Shown here piece after piece: positions 25,826 to 33,678 of a stretch of DNA of 59,013 nt (position 1 is the first letter of the stretch; each line of letters starts with the position of its first letter). A program made the translations under genes and the position numbers. Location of the stretch: positions 1 through 59,013 of the forward strand of contig NZ_KB893672.1 in assembly GCF_000374165.1 (NCBI RefSeq), written 5' to 3'. Source of the DNA: Parafrankia elaeagni. Lineage in GTDB: Bacteria > Actinomycetota > Actinomycetes > Frankiales > Frankiaceae. The notes beneath the pieces are model-generated. The model saw nothing but the letters and a program-made list of their open reading frames with translations, did not search any database and was not told the DNA's origin.

Positions 25826-26139
25826 GCCCCGATTCCCGATTCCCGATTCCCGCTTCTCCGGCATCCAGGTGCTGCGTGTCCGCCGGCATTCCCGCGGCAC
25901 CCACACATCGGCACCCACACATCGGGACCATCCCGACTGGACCGCGCATTTCTACACCGCGGCCGCGTAGCCGTGCGGGGGATCACCGCAGTTGGCAGCG
26001 AACTGCCGGGAGACGGAAACCGGTGACGACGGCGCCAGCCGCGATGCGGTCCCGGCTGCGGGCGGGCCGGGCTGCGGGCGGGCCGCCGAGGTCCGCCGGC
26101 AACCCGCGGGTGGACCTCGGCGGCCGTGGCGCCGGAACC
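25826..26139. other. Gene-free stretch with a 14-bp direct repeat
   Basis: No gene was found here. GCACCCACACATCG is repeated back to back at 25897-25910 and 25911-25924. The rest is GC-rich without clear sites; the promoter of the membrane-protein gene should lie here. Confidence 0.5.
25829..25850. repeat. 7-bp tandem repeat (GATTCCC) x3 before a start codon
   Basis: Three copies of CGATTCC lie directly upstream of the start at 25825. On the coding strand they read GGGAATC, so they may supply the ribosome binding site. Confidence 0.7.
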
Positions 26140-26286
26140 TCAGTACGCGAGGAACAGGATCTGGTCCCGGGTGTAGTCGTGCCCCGGGTGCTTCTCCGCC
26201 AGGTGGGCCTGGGTCTTCTCCACGAGATCGTCCTCGTCCTCGCCCACGATGAACTCACCGCACGGGCAGCTGAGACGCCGCTTCAC
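26140..26286 (-). CDS. DUF1059 small protein, 48 residues
   Basis: This short gene starts with GTG at 26286, preceded by an excellent AGGAGAGGAGGACC ribosome binding site, and ends in TGA at 26140-26142. The product begins MKRRLSCPCGEFIVGEDEDD and continues with LVEKTQAHLAEKHPGHDYT. This is the standard DUF1059 pattern: a CxC pair near the N-terminus, an acidic patch and a late HxxxxHPxH segment, which suggests metal binding. Its length equals the family norm. It lies alone between the membrane-protein gene and the pirin gene, both also on the minus strand. Confidence 0.9.
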   Translation of the reverse strand: MKRRLSCPCGEFIVGEDEDDLVEKTQAHLAEKHPGHDYTRDQILFLAY

Positions 26287-26435
26287 CGGTCCTCCTCTCC
26301 TGGCGGGCGACGTGTGTCACCCACCACCTGTGTCCGCCTTCAGTCTTCCCCGTCCGGTATGGGCCGCGCATCCGTTCGGCCATGGTCGTGGGACGAGGCC
26401 GGCGCTGGTACCGGGAGTGGGCTCCGCCGGCGCGG

Positions 26436-27404
26436 TCAGGGCCTTGCGCGGGGCCTGATCCTCGTCTCTGGCAGCGGTGGCGCCGGCAGCCAGGCGGGGC
26501 CGCCGGTGTACCCCTGCACCCGGCCGAACCGTTCCGACTGGCGCTGCCACTCCTCGCGGAACGCGGCGATCTCGTCGTGGCCGCGGCCGATGAAGTTCCA
26601 CCACATCACGATGTCCTCGGTGAAGGGGGCACCGCCGAGCAGCACCACGCGGACGTCCGTGCCGGTGGGGTTCGCCAGCTCCAGGCCCGCGGGGCCGGCA
26701 GCGACGAACCCCAGCTCACCGCGCGCGACCGGATGCCCGGCGAGCTCGAGGGTCCCGCTGTCGACGAGGACGCCGTGCTCGTGGCCCGGATCGACCGGCA
26801 GGCGCAGGCGCGCGCCCGGGGGCAGGACGAGCTCCGCGCCGAGCAGCGGGCTGAACGTCGGGACGGGAGACCGCTCGCCGGCCAGCTCACCGAGGAGCAC
26901 CCGGACCGCCGCGCCGTCGATCTCGACGACCGGCGGGGTGTGGTGCTCGAAGTTCGCCGGGGCGTCGCGGTGCGCGTCGGGCAGCGCCACCCAGAGCTGC
27001 ACCCCGTGCAGGACAGCCGTGCCCGGCGCGGACACCTCGGAGTGGCAGATGCCGTGGCCGCCGGTCATCAGGTTCAGCTCGCCGGGCCGGACCAGCGCGT
27101 GCGTGCCCAGGCTGTCGCGGTGCTCGACCACCCCCTCGAACAGCCAGCTCACCGTCTGCAGCCCGGTGTGCGGGTGCGGCGGGACGTTCATCCCACCGCC
27201 ACCGGCGGAGACGTCGTGCGGGCCGTAGTGGTCGGCGAAGCACCACGCGCCGATCATGGAACGGGTGTGCCGGGGGAGGGTGCGCCGTACCTCCAGGCCG
27301 CCGCCGAGAGGCACCCGGTGCGGGGTGATGATCTCCACCCCGGGGCTGGCGGACTTCTCGGCCTGGCACCGGATCTCGGTCGGTGCCTCTTCCACGTTGC
27401 TCAT
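26436..27404 (-). CDS. Pirin-family protein
   Basis: This 322-residue bicupin has the pirin metal site pattern in the first cupin: HPHTGLQTVSWLFEG, then HRDSLGTHALVRPGELNLMTGGHGICHSE, where the histidines and glutamate bind iron. The second cupin and an ending region MWWNFIGRGHDEI are also typical. Pirins act as quercetinase-like dioxygenases or redox-sensitive co-regulators; the role here cannot be told. ATG at 27404 has GAGGGG upstream. It follows the ABC-F gene by 60 bases on the same strand and may be co-transcribed with it. Confidence 0.92.
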   Translation of the reverse strand: MSNVEEAPTEIRCQAEKSASPGVEIITPHRVPLGGGLEVRRTLPRHTRSMIGAWCFADHYGPHDVSAGGGGMNVPPHPHTGLQTVSWLFEGVVEHRDSLGTHALVRPGELNLMTGGHGICHSEVSAPGTAVLHGVQLWVALPDAHRDAPANFEHHTPPVVEIDGAAVRVLLGELAGERSPVPTFSPLLGAELVLPPGARLRLPVDPGHEHGVLVDSGTLELAGHPVARGELGFVAAGPAGLELANPTGTDVRVVLLGGAPFTEDIVMWWNFIGRGHDEIAAFREEWQRQSERFGRVQGYTGGPAWLPAPPLPETRIRPRARP

Positions 27405-27464
27405 AACCCAACCCCTCTGACCACTCTCCCAACCTAGCGCCGAAGTCTCCCGATTCGGCCCCGT

Positions 27465-29135
27465 CTACGCGGAGGGCTCGGTGAGCCGGCCGTCGTCGAG
27501 GTGCAGCCAGCGCTCCACCCGGATCCGTCGCAGGAAGTGCTCGTCGTGGCTGACGACGACGAACGCGCCCTGGTAGGCGTCGAGGGCGCCCTCCAGCTGG
27601 CCGATGGCCACCAGGTCCAGGTTGTTGGTCGGCTCGTCCAGCAGGAGCAGGTGTGGCGCCGGCTCGGCGTGCAGGACGCAGGCCAGGGTGGCCCGCAGCC
27701 GTTCCCCGCCGGAGAGCGCGCCGACCGGTCGGTCGGCGGCGGCCCCGCGGAACCGGTAGCGCGCCAGCAGGGTCCTCCGCTGTGCCAGTGGTGCCTGCGG
27801 GGCGAAGGCGGCCATGTTCTCGGCCACGGTGCGGTCGGGGTCGAGCAGGTCGAGGCGCTGGGAGAGGTAGGCGCACCGCCCGTCGGCGCGCCGGATCTCC
27901 CCGCCGGAGGGCGCCAGCCCGCCGTCCATCAGCCGCAACAGGGTGGACTTGCCGGCTCCGTTGGGGCCGGTGAGCGCGATCCGCTCCGGGCCCCGGATGG
28001 TCAGGTCGATCCCGTCACCCGCGAAGACGTCCTGTCCGTGGTACCGGACCTGGATCCGCTCCCCGGTGAACACCGTCCGCCCGGCGGGCACGCGGGTCGC
28101 CGGCAGATCGAGCACGAGCAGCGGGTCGTCGCGCAGCGCCTCCTCGGCCCGCTCGAGCCTGGCCTGGGCCTGCCCGACCCGCGCGGAGTGCGTCTCCTGG
28201 GCACGGCCCGCCGACTCCTGCGCGGACCGCTTGAGTCGCCCGGCCACGATCTTCGGCAGCCCGGCGTCGGCGAGGTTGCGGGCGGCGGTGCCGGCGCGCC
28301 GGGCCGCCCGTTCGCGGGCCTGCTGCTGCTCGCGCCTCTCCCGGCGGACGTCCCGTTCCGCGGTGCGGACGCCGCGTTCCGCCACGGCTCGCTCCGCGCG
28401 CACCGCCTCCTCGTAGGCGGTGAAGTTCCCGCCGTACCAGCGGATCTCGCCGCGGTCGAGCTCGGCGATGCGGTCCATCCGGTCGAGCAGGGCGCGGTCG
28501 TGGCTGACCACGAGCAGGCAGCCAGCCCAGGAGTCGGCGACGGCCTGGAGCCGGCGGCGGGCCGTCTGGTCGAGGTTGTTCGTCGGCTCGTCCAGCAGCA
28601 GGACGTCCGGGCGTTTCAGGAGCTGCGCCGCCAGGCCCAGGGACATGATCTGGCCGCCGCTGAGGGTGCCCAGCGGCCGGTCGAGCGACACGTCGCCGAG
28701 GCCGAGGCGGTCGAGTTCGGCGCGGGTCCGTTCCTCGGCGTCCCAGTCGTTGCCGATCGTGGTGAAGTGCTCCTCGCCGGCGTCGCCGGCCTCCAGCGCC
28801 CGCAGCGCGCGGATCACCGGGGCGATGCCGAGGAGCTCGGCGGCCGTGAGCGCGTCCGCGTCCGCCAGGGGCAGGTTCTGCGGGAGGAAGCCGAGGGTGC
28901 CGGCGACCGTGACGGTGCCGGCGGCGGGGCGCAGCTCGCCGGCGATCAGCCGGAGCAGCGTGGTCTTGCCGGCCCCGTTCGGAGCGACGAGGCCGGTACG
29001 GCCGGCTCCGGCGCGCAACGAGAGGCCGTCGAGGACGGGTGTGCCGTCCGGCCAGGAGAAGGACAGGCCCGAGCAGACCACGGACGAGTCGGGTGTGCGT
29101 CCGGACGGACGGGTGGCGGCACTGTGGGAGGACAT
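27465..29135 (-). CDS. ABC-F family ATPase
   Basis: This is a soluble protein of about 556 residues with two ABC domains and no membrane segments. Walker A motifs are [11 protein letters not shown] and GPNGAGKSTLL; signatures are LSGGQIMSLGLA and LSGGERLRATLA; both Walker B boxes read LLLDEPTNNLD. The Arg-rich linker between the domains (RAERDVRRERREQQQARERAAR region) is where ABC-F proteins contact tRNA on the ribosome. Members either protect ribosomes from antibiotics or act as translation factors; which applies here is unknown. ATG at 29135 is preferred over an upstream start at 29189, whose extra residues show no family similarity. Confidence 0.9.
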   Translation of the reverse strand: MSSHSAATRPSGRTPDSSVVCSGLSFSWPDGTPVLDGLSLRAGAGRTGLVAPNGAGKTTLLRLIAGELRPAAGTVTVAGTLGFLPQNLPLADADALTAAELLGIAPVIRALRALEAGDAGEEHFTTIGNDWDAEERTRAELDRLGLGDVSLDRPLGTLSGGQIMSLGLAAQLLKRPDVLLLDEPTNNLDQTARRRLQAVADSWAGCLLVVSHDRALLDRMDRIAELDRGEIRWYGGNFTAYEEAVRAERAVAERGVRTAERDVRRERREQQQARERAARRAGTAARNLADAGLPKIVAGRLKRSAQESAGRAQETHSARVGQAQARLERAEEALRDDPLLVLDLPATRVPAGRTVFTGERIQVRYHGQDVFAGDGIDLTIRGPERIALTGPNGAGKSTLLRLMDGGLAPSGGEIRRADGRCAYLSQRLDLLDPDRTVAENMAAFAPQAPLAQRRTLLARYRFRGAAADRPVGALSGGERLRATLACVLHAEPAPHLLLLDEPTNNLDLVAIGQLEGALDAYQGAFVVVSHDEHFLRRIRVERWLHLDDGRLTEPSA

Positions 29136-29576
29136 GCGGGCGGCGGACCTCGGATCGCGTGTGCGCGGGCGGCGGCCCCCGACAGCCACGCGCTCACCGC
29201 GAGTCAGACGGACAGACAGTCAGACGGACAGTCAGCCAGTCAGGCGGTGGCGGTATCGAGCGGTGGCGGCATCGAGCGGTGGGGGTGGTGCCCGGCGGAA
29301 TCGGCAACGGACGCAGGACTGCACACCGGCACGAACGGCGGCGCCAGCACGCGCCCGCCCGGCCGGCGGCTCTCCGGGGTTCACCCGGAGATGTCGTCGT
29401 CGCCCTCCACGCCCTGGCTCCTCGAGGTAGGTTGCCGGCCTCCCGCACGGGCCGCCGGTCCACGATAGCCGCCGTCCCGGGGGGCCCGAAACTCGTTTTC
29501 GGCCGGCGCGTGACCTGGCGTGTTGCGGCCCCGGTTGGCCACAGCCGTCCAGCCTGCGGCTTTCCTTAAGTTTCTC
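29136..29576. other. Divergent intergenic region with short repeats
   Basis: No gene was found. From about 29205 to 29280 there are imperfect CAGACGGA and (C/T)ATCGAGCGGTGG repeats. The right part leads into the predicted promoter of the binding-protein gene. Confidence 0.5.
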
Positions 29577-29605
29577 TTGTGAAACGGACCGTGGGTCCGT
29601 ACGGT
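29577..29605 (+). promoter_or_regulatory. Predicted promoter of the orphan binding-protein gene
   Basis: TTGTGA (29577-29582) and TACGGT (29600-29605) are separated by 17 bases, acceptable for a housekeeping sigma factor. The start of the coding region follows after about 170 bases, leaving a long leader. Confidence 0.5.
29584..29600. promoter_or_regulatory. Operator-like palindrome inside the promoter spacer
   Basis: ACGGACC-GTG-GGTCCGT is a perfect 7-bp inverted repeat with a three-base centre. It lies between the -35 and -10 boxes, the classical place for a MerR-type activator or a repressor. No regulator gene is adjacent. Confidence 0.55.
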
Positions 29606-29783
29606 AGCCGTGCGCATCGGACCGGCGGTCCGGTTCAGCGGGTCGGCTGGCTGGGGCGACGGGCCGTGCGGGCGTGCGGGGGCACGAGCGCGGCCCCGCG
29701 GGCGAACGGCGGATCCCGCGGAGAACCAGACGTCCCGACCGATGACGCGGCACGGCACCTACCGCGAGATGGGGGACATCACC

Positions 29784-31109
29784 ATGCAGGATCCGGGGAT
29801 CGTGTTCGGCAGCTCCGGGCACCGGTCCGGGCGCAGGAGGCCCGCGGCGCACACGGCGGGCACGCGCTTAGCGGCGTTGGGGGCGCTCGGTGCGCTGGCC
29901 GCGAGCATCTTCCTCGCCGGCTGCGGCAGCGACGACGACGAGGAGGGCCCGGCCACGGGCGGTACCACCGAGGCCCAGGCGGCCCTGGGCCCGGCCACCC
30001 CGACATCGGGTGAACCGGTCCGGATCGGAATCGTCTCGGACGGCCAGGGTCCCGCCGCGGACCTCTCCTACGAGTTCGACGTCGCCGAGGCGACCGCCAG
30101 CTTCCTCAACGAGCACCGTTCCGGCATCGCCGGCCGGCCCATCGAACTCGTCCAGTGCGAGGCCCTGGCCGACCCGGCCAAGGCGACGGACTGCGCCAAC
30201 CGGATGATCGAGGAGGACGTCGTCGCCGTCGTCGTCGGCTCCTCCGGGGCCGGCGAGCAGATCTGGGAGCCGCTGCACGCCGCGCACGTGCCGGTGATGT
30301 TCTACACCGCCAACGGAGCCGGCTCGCTGGGCGACCCGGAGTCGACCTTCATCCTCAGCGACCAGTTCTTCCCGCTCGTCACGCTCCCGGTCCAGGTCGC
30401 CAAGGACGAGGGCGCCGAGAAGGTCACGGTCGTCGCGATCGACCTGCCCGTCACCACCGGCCTCTACCAGGTCACCCGGCCCATGTTCCAGAGCGAGGGC
30501 ATCGAGCTGGACGTCATCCAGATCCCGGCGGGCACGGCCGACATGACCCCGCAGATGCAGCGCCTCGTCGACGGCGACCCCGGCATCGTCCAGGTGGTCG
30601 GCAGCGACGCCTTCTGCATCAGCGCGTTCAACGGGCTGCGCTCGGTCGGCTACGACGGCCCGCTGGCGGCCATCGCCCACTGCATCACCGATGCGACCCG
30701 CGAGGCGGTGCCCGGTGACTTCCTGGAGGGCATGACCATCACGGCGACCGCCCCGATCGGCTCCGACGACCCGGCGATCCGCGTCTTCAACGCCGTGGTG
30801 GACACCTACGACAAGGACATCGACGTCACCGAGGCCGGTGCCGCCGCCATGTTCATCACCTTCTCCGCATTCCACACCGCGCTGGAGGACCTCACCGGCG
30901 AGATCACCCCGGCCACCGTCACCGCCGCGATCAAGGGGATGCCGGAGAAGGACCTGCCCGGCGCCACCGGCCTGCGCTTCCGCTGCAACGGCAAGGCCTA
31001 CCCGGCCACTCCGGCCGAGTGCTCCCGCGGCGGACTCCTCACCACCCTGGACGCCAAGGGTGAGCCCACCACGTACGAGGCGGTCGGCGTGACCCCGATC
31101 GAGGACTGA
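29784..31109 (+). CDS. Branched-chain-amino-acid-type ABC binding lipoprotein, orphan
   Basis: This 441-residue protein has a signal peptide ending in the lipobox LAGC (cysteine near residue 47), an acidic GSDDDEEG stretch, and a type I periplasmic-binding fold (Peripla_BP_6). The fold is seen in VRIGIVSDGQGPAADLSYEF, the VVGSSGAGEQIWEPL segment and VVGSDAFCISAFNGL. No permease or ATPase gene is adjacent, so it either serves a distant transporter or acts as a sensor. ATG at 29784 has GGGGGAC upstream; earlier in-frame ATGs (29742, 29769) lack a better site. A strong hairpin terminator follows the stop. Confidence 0.88.
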   Translation: MQDPGIVFGSSGHRSGRRRPAAHTAGTRLAALGALGALAASIFLAGCGSDDDEEGPATGGTTEAQAALGPATPTSGEPVRIGIVSDGQGPAADLSYEFDVAEATASFLNEHRSGIAGRPIELVQCEALADPAKATDCANRMIEEDVVAVVVGSSGAGEQIWEPLHAAHVPVMFYTANGAGSLGDPESTFILSDQFFPLVTLPVQVAKDEGAEKVTVVAIDLPVTTGLYQVTRPMFQSEGIELDVIQIPAGTADMTPQMQRLVDGDPGIVQVVGSDAFCISAFNGLRSVGYDGPLAAIAHCITDATREAVPGDFLEGMTITATAPIGSDDPAIRVFNAVVDTYDKDIDVTEAGAAAMFITFSAFHTALEDLTGEITPATVTAAIKGMPEKDLPGATGLRFRCNGKAYPATPAECSRGGLLTTLDAKGEPTTYEAVGVTPIED

Positions 31110-31155
31110 GACACCAGCAGCTCGCGTCATCGTGGAGGGGAGCCGGGCTGAACCA

Positions 31156-31188
31156 CCGGATGAGGGCCGTGTTTCGGCCCTCATCCGG
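31156..31188. terminator. Hairpin terminator between convergent genes
   Basis: A perfect 14-bp stem (CCGGATGAGGGCCG with its complement) closes on the five-base loop TGTTT. It lies between the ends of the binding-protein gene and the convergent gene at 31192, so it may serve both. There is no T-run. Confidence 0.8.
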
Positions 31189-31191
31189 CCC

Positions 31192-31707
31192 TCATCCGGG
31201 CCGTGCGGCGTGCCAGTAGGCGGCGATGGCGCTGGTCTGCCGGATCACCCGGTCCGGGGCGGCGGGACCCGGCCAGAACTGGAGGCGGTACCGGTCAAGC
31301 TGGGGCGTGTCGGAGAGCCTCGTGTCAGCGGCCTTCGCCGCATCCATCCCCGCGCCGCTGTAGCGGACTCGGTAGGTGGTCTGGTCCAGATCCAGCGGCC
31401 ACCAGGCCTCGCCGGCCCACTGCAGCAGCAGTACGTCGGCTGACGCCGGCTCGTAGGAGACCTCGACGATCTCCTCCCAGGAGCCGTCGATCGGCGGTGG
31501 TCCGTCGTGAAGCTCGACGGTGAATCCGACCCGACCTGTATGCAGCCCTGTTATCAGGAAAAGCGCACCCGCGACAGCGCTTCCGCACAGGCCGTTCTGA
31601 TGGCCGTGGAAGGCTGTCGACAGGTCCGGGATCAGAGAGTCGCGTTGGCTCTCGACAGTCAGCTGGCTGTAGTGAACCGACACCTCACCGCTGAACAGGA
31701 TCCGCAT
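31192..31707 (-). CDS. Unknown protein coupled to ADP-ribosylglycohydrolase
   Basis: The product is 171 residues; ATG at 31707 follows GATCAGGGGGAAGACG. It looks all-beta: FSGEVSVHYSQLTVES at the start, GRVGFTVELHDGPPP in the middle, WAGEAWWPLDL and YRVRYSGAGMD later, and a conserved-looking end (RYRLQFWPGPAAPDRVIRQ). The SxxYxQ start and the L.L....YRVR pattern faintly recall ComJ, the partner protein of the NucA nuclease in Bacillus, but this is only a weak impression. Its start lies inside the end of the glycohydrolase gene (23-base overlap, other frame), so the two are translationally coupled and probably work together. Confidence 0.75.
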   Translation of the reverse strand: MRILFSGEVSVHYSQLTVESQRDSLIPDLSTAFHGHQNGLCGSAVAGALFLITGLHTGRVGFTVELHDGPPPIDGSWEEIVEVSYEPASADVLLLQWAGEAWWPLDLDQTTYRVRYSGAGMDAAKAADTRLSDTPQLDRYRLQFWPGPAAPDRVIRQTSAIAAYWHAARPG

Positions 31708-32707
31708 CGTCTTCCCCCTGATCTGCCTGATCGAGGATGGCCGGAGGGTGGTCGCGCAGGGCGAGCAGCACCGGGGCGAGCCGGTCCATCTCCGGGGCGT
31801 ACTCCAGCGTGTGGACCCAGCGGTCCGGGACGGCGTCCGCGCCGTCCCGGGCGCCGAGCAGGCCGCCGGTGATCGCACCGGTGGTGTCGGCGTCGTCGCC
31901 GCGGTTGACCACCGCGACGAGGAGGTCGCCCAGCGGCGCCGACTGCTGGAGCGCCCAGACCGCCGTGGCCAGGGAGTGGATGACGTAGCCGCTGGTGGGA
32001 AGGCTGTCGAGCCGGGTCGCCGCGGGGGTGGCGAGGGCGGCGTCGACCTCGCGGTGCCGCACGGGCGGGACGGCGTCGCAGCCGGCCCGGAGCGCGGCGC
32101 GGGCCGGCGCGCCGTCGATCAGCGCCGAGACGATCGCGGTGTAGGCGACGCAGGCGTGCACGCAGCGCGGGTCGGCATGGGTGACCGCGCTGATCTCGGC
32201 CGACTCGCGGGCGCAGGTGGGCGGGTGGGCGCGGGCCAGGCCGGTGGGAAGAGCGCGCATGAGGCTTCCGTTGCCGGCGCCGCCACCTCCGGCCGCGACC
32301 AGGGCGGCGGCACCGGCGGCGAGCGGTTCCTCCCCCCGGGCGATGCGTTTCAGGGAGGACTCGGTCATCCGGCCGATGTCGCGGGGCCGGCCGCGGTACC
32401 AGCGCAGGAAGTGCTCCGCGAGCGTCGGGAGCCGGTAGCCGTCGGCGTAGGTGCGGGCGACGGCGATGGTCAGATCCGTGTCGTCGGTTCCCTGACCGGG
32501 GCGCCAGCCGAACGGGCCGCCGCCGGTGATCTCCGTGTGGACGCCGTGGCGGGCCCGGATCTCCTCGGGCGCCATGAACTCCAGCGTGGCGCCGAGGGCG
32601 TCGCCGGCGGCCAGCCCGAGCAGCGCGCCACGCACCCGCTGGAGCGCGGCCGGCTGGATCGGGATCCGGGCCGGGGCCGGTGGCCGGGGCGGGGGAGTGG
32701 TTGTCAT
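31685..32707 (-). CDS. ADP-ribosylglycohydrolase
   Basis: This 340-residue protein of the ARH/DraG family begins LQRVRGALLGLAAGDALGATLEF. It has the metal-site motifs GTDDTDLTIAVA near residue 92 and RGDDADTTGAITGGLLGA near residue 270; the aspartates bind the two magnesium ions. It should remove ADP-ribose from a protein, nucleic acid or small molecule. No ADP-ribosyltransferase gene is nearby. ATG at 32707 has GGAG upstream. It is divergent from the palindrome-controlled unit at 32810 and shares that intergenic region, and it overlaps the downstream unknown gene. Confidence 0.92.
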   Translation of the reverse strand: MTTTPPPRPPAPARIPIQPAALQRVRGALLGLAAGDALGATLEFMAPEEIRARHGVHTEITGGGPFGWRPGQGTDDTDLTIAVARTYADGYRLPTLAEHFLRWYRGRPRDIGRMTESSLKRIARGEEPLAAGAAALVAAGGGGAGNGSLMRALPTGLARAHPPTCARESAEISAVTHADPRCVHACVAYTAIVSALIDGAPARAALRAGCDAVPPVRHREVDAALATPAATRLDSLPTSGYVIHSLATAVWALQQSAPLGDLLVAVVNRGDDADTTGAITGGLLGARDGADAVPDRWVHTLEYAPEMDRLAPVLLALRDHPPAILDQADQGEDDADPVQR

Positions 32708-32752
32708 GGTTTCTCCGAGTCTCGCCGTTCGCCGGGGTCGGATGCTCGCGGA

Positions 32753-32781
32753 TTGACTTTCCTGGTAGGAAACTCTAGTGT
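32753..32781 (+). promoter_or_regulatory. Promoter of the membrane protein/regulator unit
   Basis: TTGACT (32753-32758), a 17-base spacer and TAGTGT (32776-32781) form a good housekeeping-type promoter. The two palindromic operators overlap the spacer and the start region. Confidence 0.75.
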
Positions 32782-32799
32782 GAGTTTCCTACCAGGAAA
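32758..32799. promoter_or_regulatory. Twin palindromic operators TTTCCT-NNN-AGGAAA
   Basis: TTTCCTGGTAGGAAA (32758-32772) and TTTCCTACCAGGAAA (32785-32799) are each inverted repeats, and they are also inverted copies of one another, extending to 17 bp. Their centres are 27 bp apart. One lies in the promoter spacer and one just after the -10, ideal for repression. The winged-helix protein encoded at 33283 is the likely binder, giving autoregulation. Confidence 0.8.
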
Positions 32800-32809
32800 G
32801 GAGTAGGTG

Positions 32810-33286
32810 ATGGATGAGGTGTCCGCACAGGAGGCGCGTGTCGCCCTCGCGGCGGTCGAACGCGGCCGGCGCAGCGTGGTGGAGCGGATCGCCGTCCCGG
32901 CCTGGTACTGGTGGTTCGTCGCGGCCGGCTGGGTGGTGCTCGGCATCCTCGGCGACCTGGGGAACCCATGGGTGACCTCGACGGCGACGCTGCTGTTCGG
33001 TGCGCTGCACGCCGCTGTCGCGCCGCGGGTGGTGAGCGGGCGGCACGGTAGCGGTGAGCTCAGCGTCCGGGCCGAGGTCACGGGCAGTCGCGTCACGATC
33101 GCGGTGCTCGGTGGCCTCGTGCTGCTGACCGGCGTGACGGTCGGGGCCGCGTTCGCGCTGTCCGCCGACGGGAGCGGCCACCCGGCGACCGGTGCCAGTG
33201 TGCTCGCAGCGGTCATCGTGCTGCTGGGCGGGCCGATGCTGATCGGGCGGTTCCGGCGCACCGCGCGCCTGGCCGGCGCCCCGTGA
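32810..33286 (+). CDS. Small membrane protein co-transcribed with a winged-helix regulator
   Basis: This 158-residue protein has four likely membrane segments: WYWWFVAAGWVVLGIL, TATLLFGALHAAVA, VTIAVLGGLVLLTGVTVGAAFAL and ASVLAAVIVLLGGPML. The N-terminal 30 residues are charged and cytoplasmic. ATG at 32810 lies six bases after AAGGAG. Its stop overlaps the next start (GTGA), a common pairing of a DUF-type membrane protein with a one-domain winged-helix regulator. The function is unknown; stress sensing or transport are possibilities. Confidence 0.8.
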   Translation: MDEVSAQEARVALAAVERGRRSVVERIAVPAWYWWFVAAGWVVLGILGDLGNPWVTSTATLLFGALHAAVAPRVVSGRHGSGELSVRAEVTGSRVTIAVLGGLVLLTGVTVGAAFALSADGSGHPATGASVLAAVIVLLGGPMLIGRFRRTARLAGAP

Positions 33287-33591
33287 CCGAAGCGCGGTTC
33301 GATGAGGTGATCCATCCGGGCACCCGGCTCTCCGTCGTCGCGCTGCTCGCAGCCGCGGACTGGGTCGAGTTCGCCTACATCCGCGACCAGCTCTCGCTGT
33401 CGGACTCGGCGCTGTCGAAACAACTGTCCACCCTGCAGGACGTCGGGTACATCCACCTCGACCGTGAGACGAGTGGGCGGCGCCGGCGGCTCCGGGCCCG
33501 GCTGACACCGGAAGGCCGGGTGGCCTTCCGTGCGCACGTGGCCGCCCTGCGCGAGATCGTCGCCGCTGCGGACGGGTCCGAAACCCTTTGA
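33283..33591 (+). CDS. Winged-helix transcriptional regulator (MarR/PadR-like, one domain)
   Basis: This is a 102-residue one-domain regulator. FDEVIHPGTRLSVVALLAAADWVEF is the first helix, LSLSDSALSKQLSTLQDVGYI the helix-turn-helix, and RRRRLRARLTPEGR the wing. It matches the HTH_34-like group that contains short MarR/ArsR-related proteins. The GTG start overlaps the previous gene by four bases. It probably represses its own operon through the twin palindromes at 32758-32799. Confidence 0.88.
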   Translation: MTEARFDEVIHPGTRLSVVALLAAADWVEFAYIRDQLSLSDSALSKQLSTLQDVGYIHLDRETSGRRRRLRARLTPEGRVAFRAHVAALREIVAAADGSETL

Positions 33592-33678
33592 GGACGGCGG
33601 CCGTCGGCACCGGCGTTGATAGCGTCGGGTGGTGGCGTCCACAGCAGCACCTCTCCCGCAGCCCACCTCCGCGGCGCG

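Noticed and set aside
27439..27459. Weak hairpin GCCGAA/TTCGGC between the ABC-F and pirin genes
   Set aside because: Six pairs with a nine-base loop and no T-run is too weak to call a terminator.
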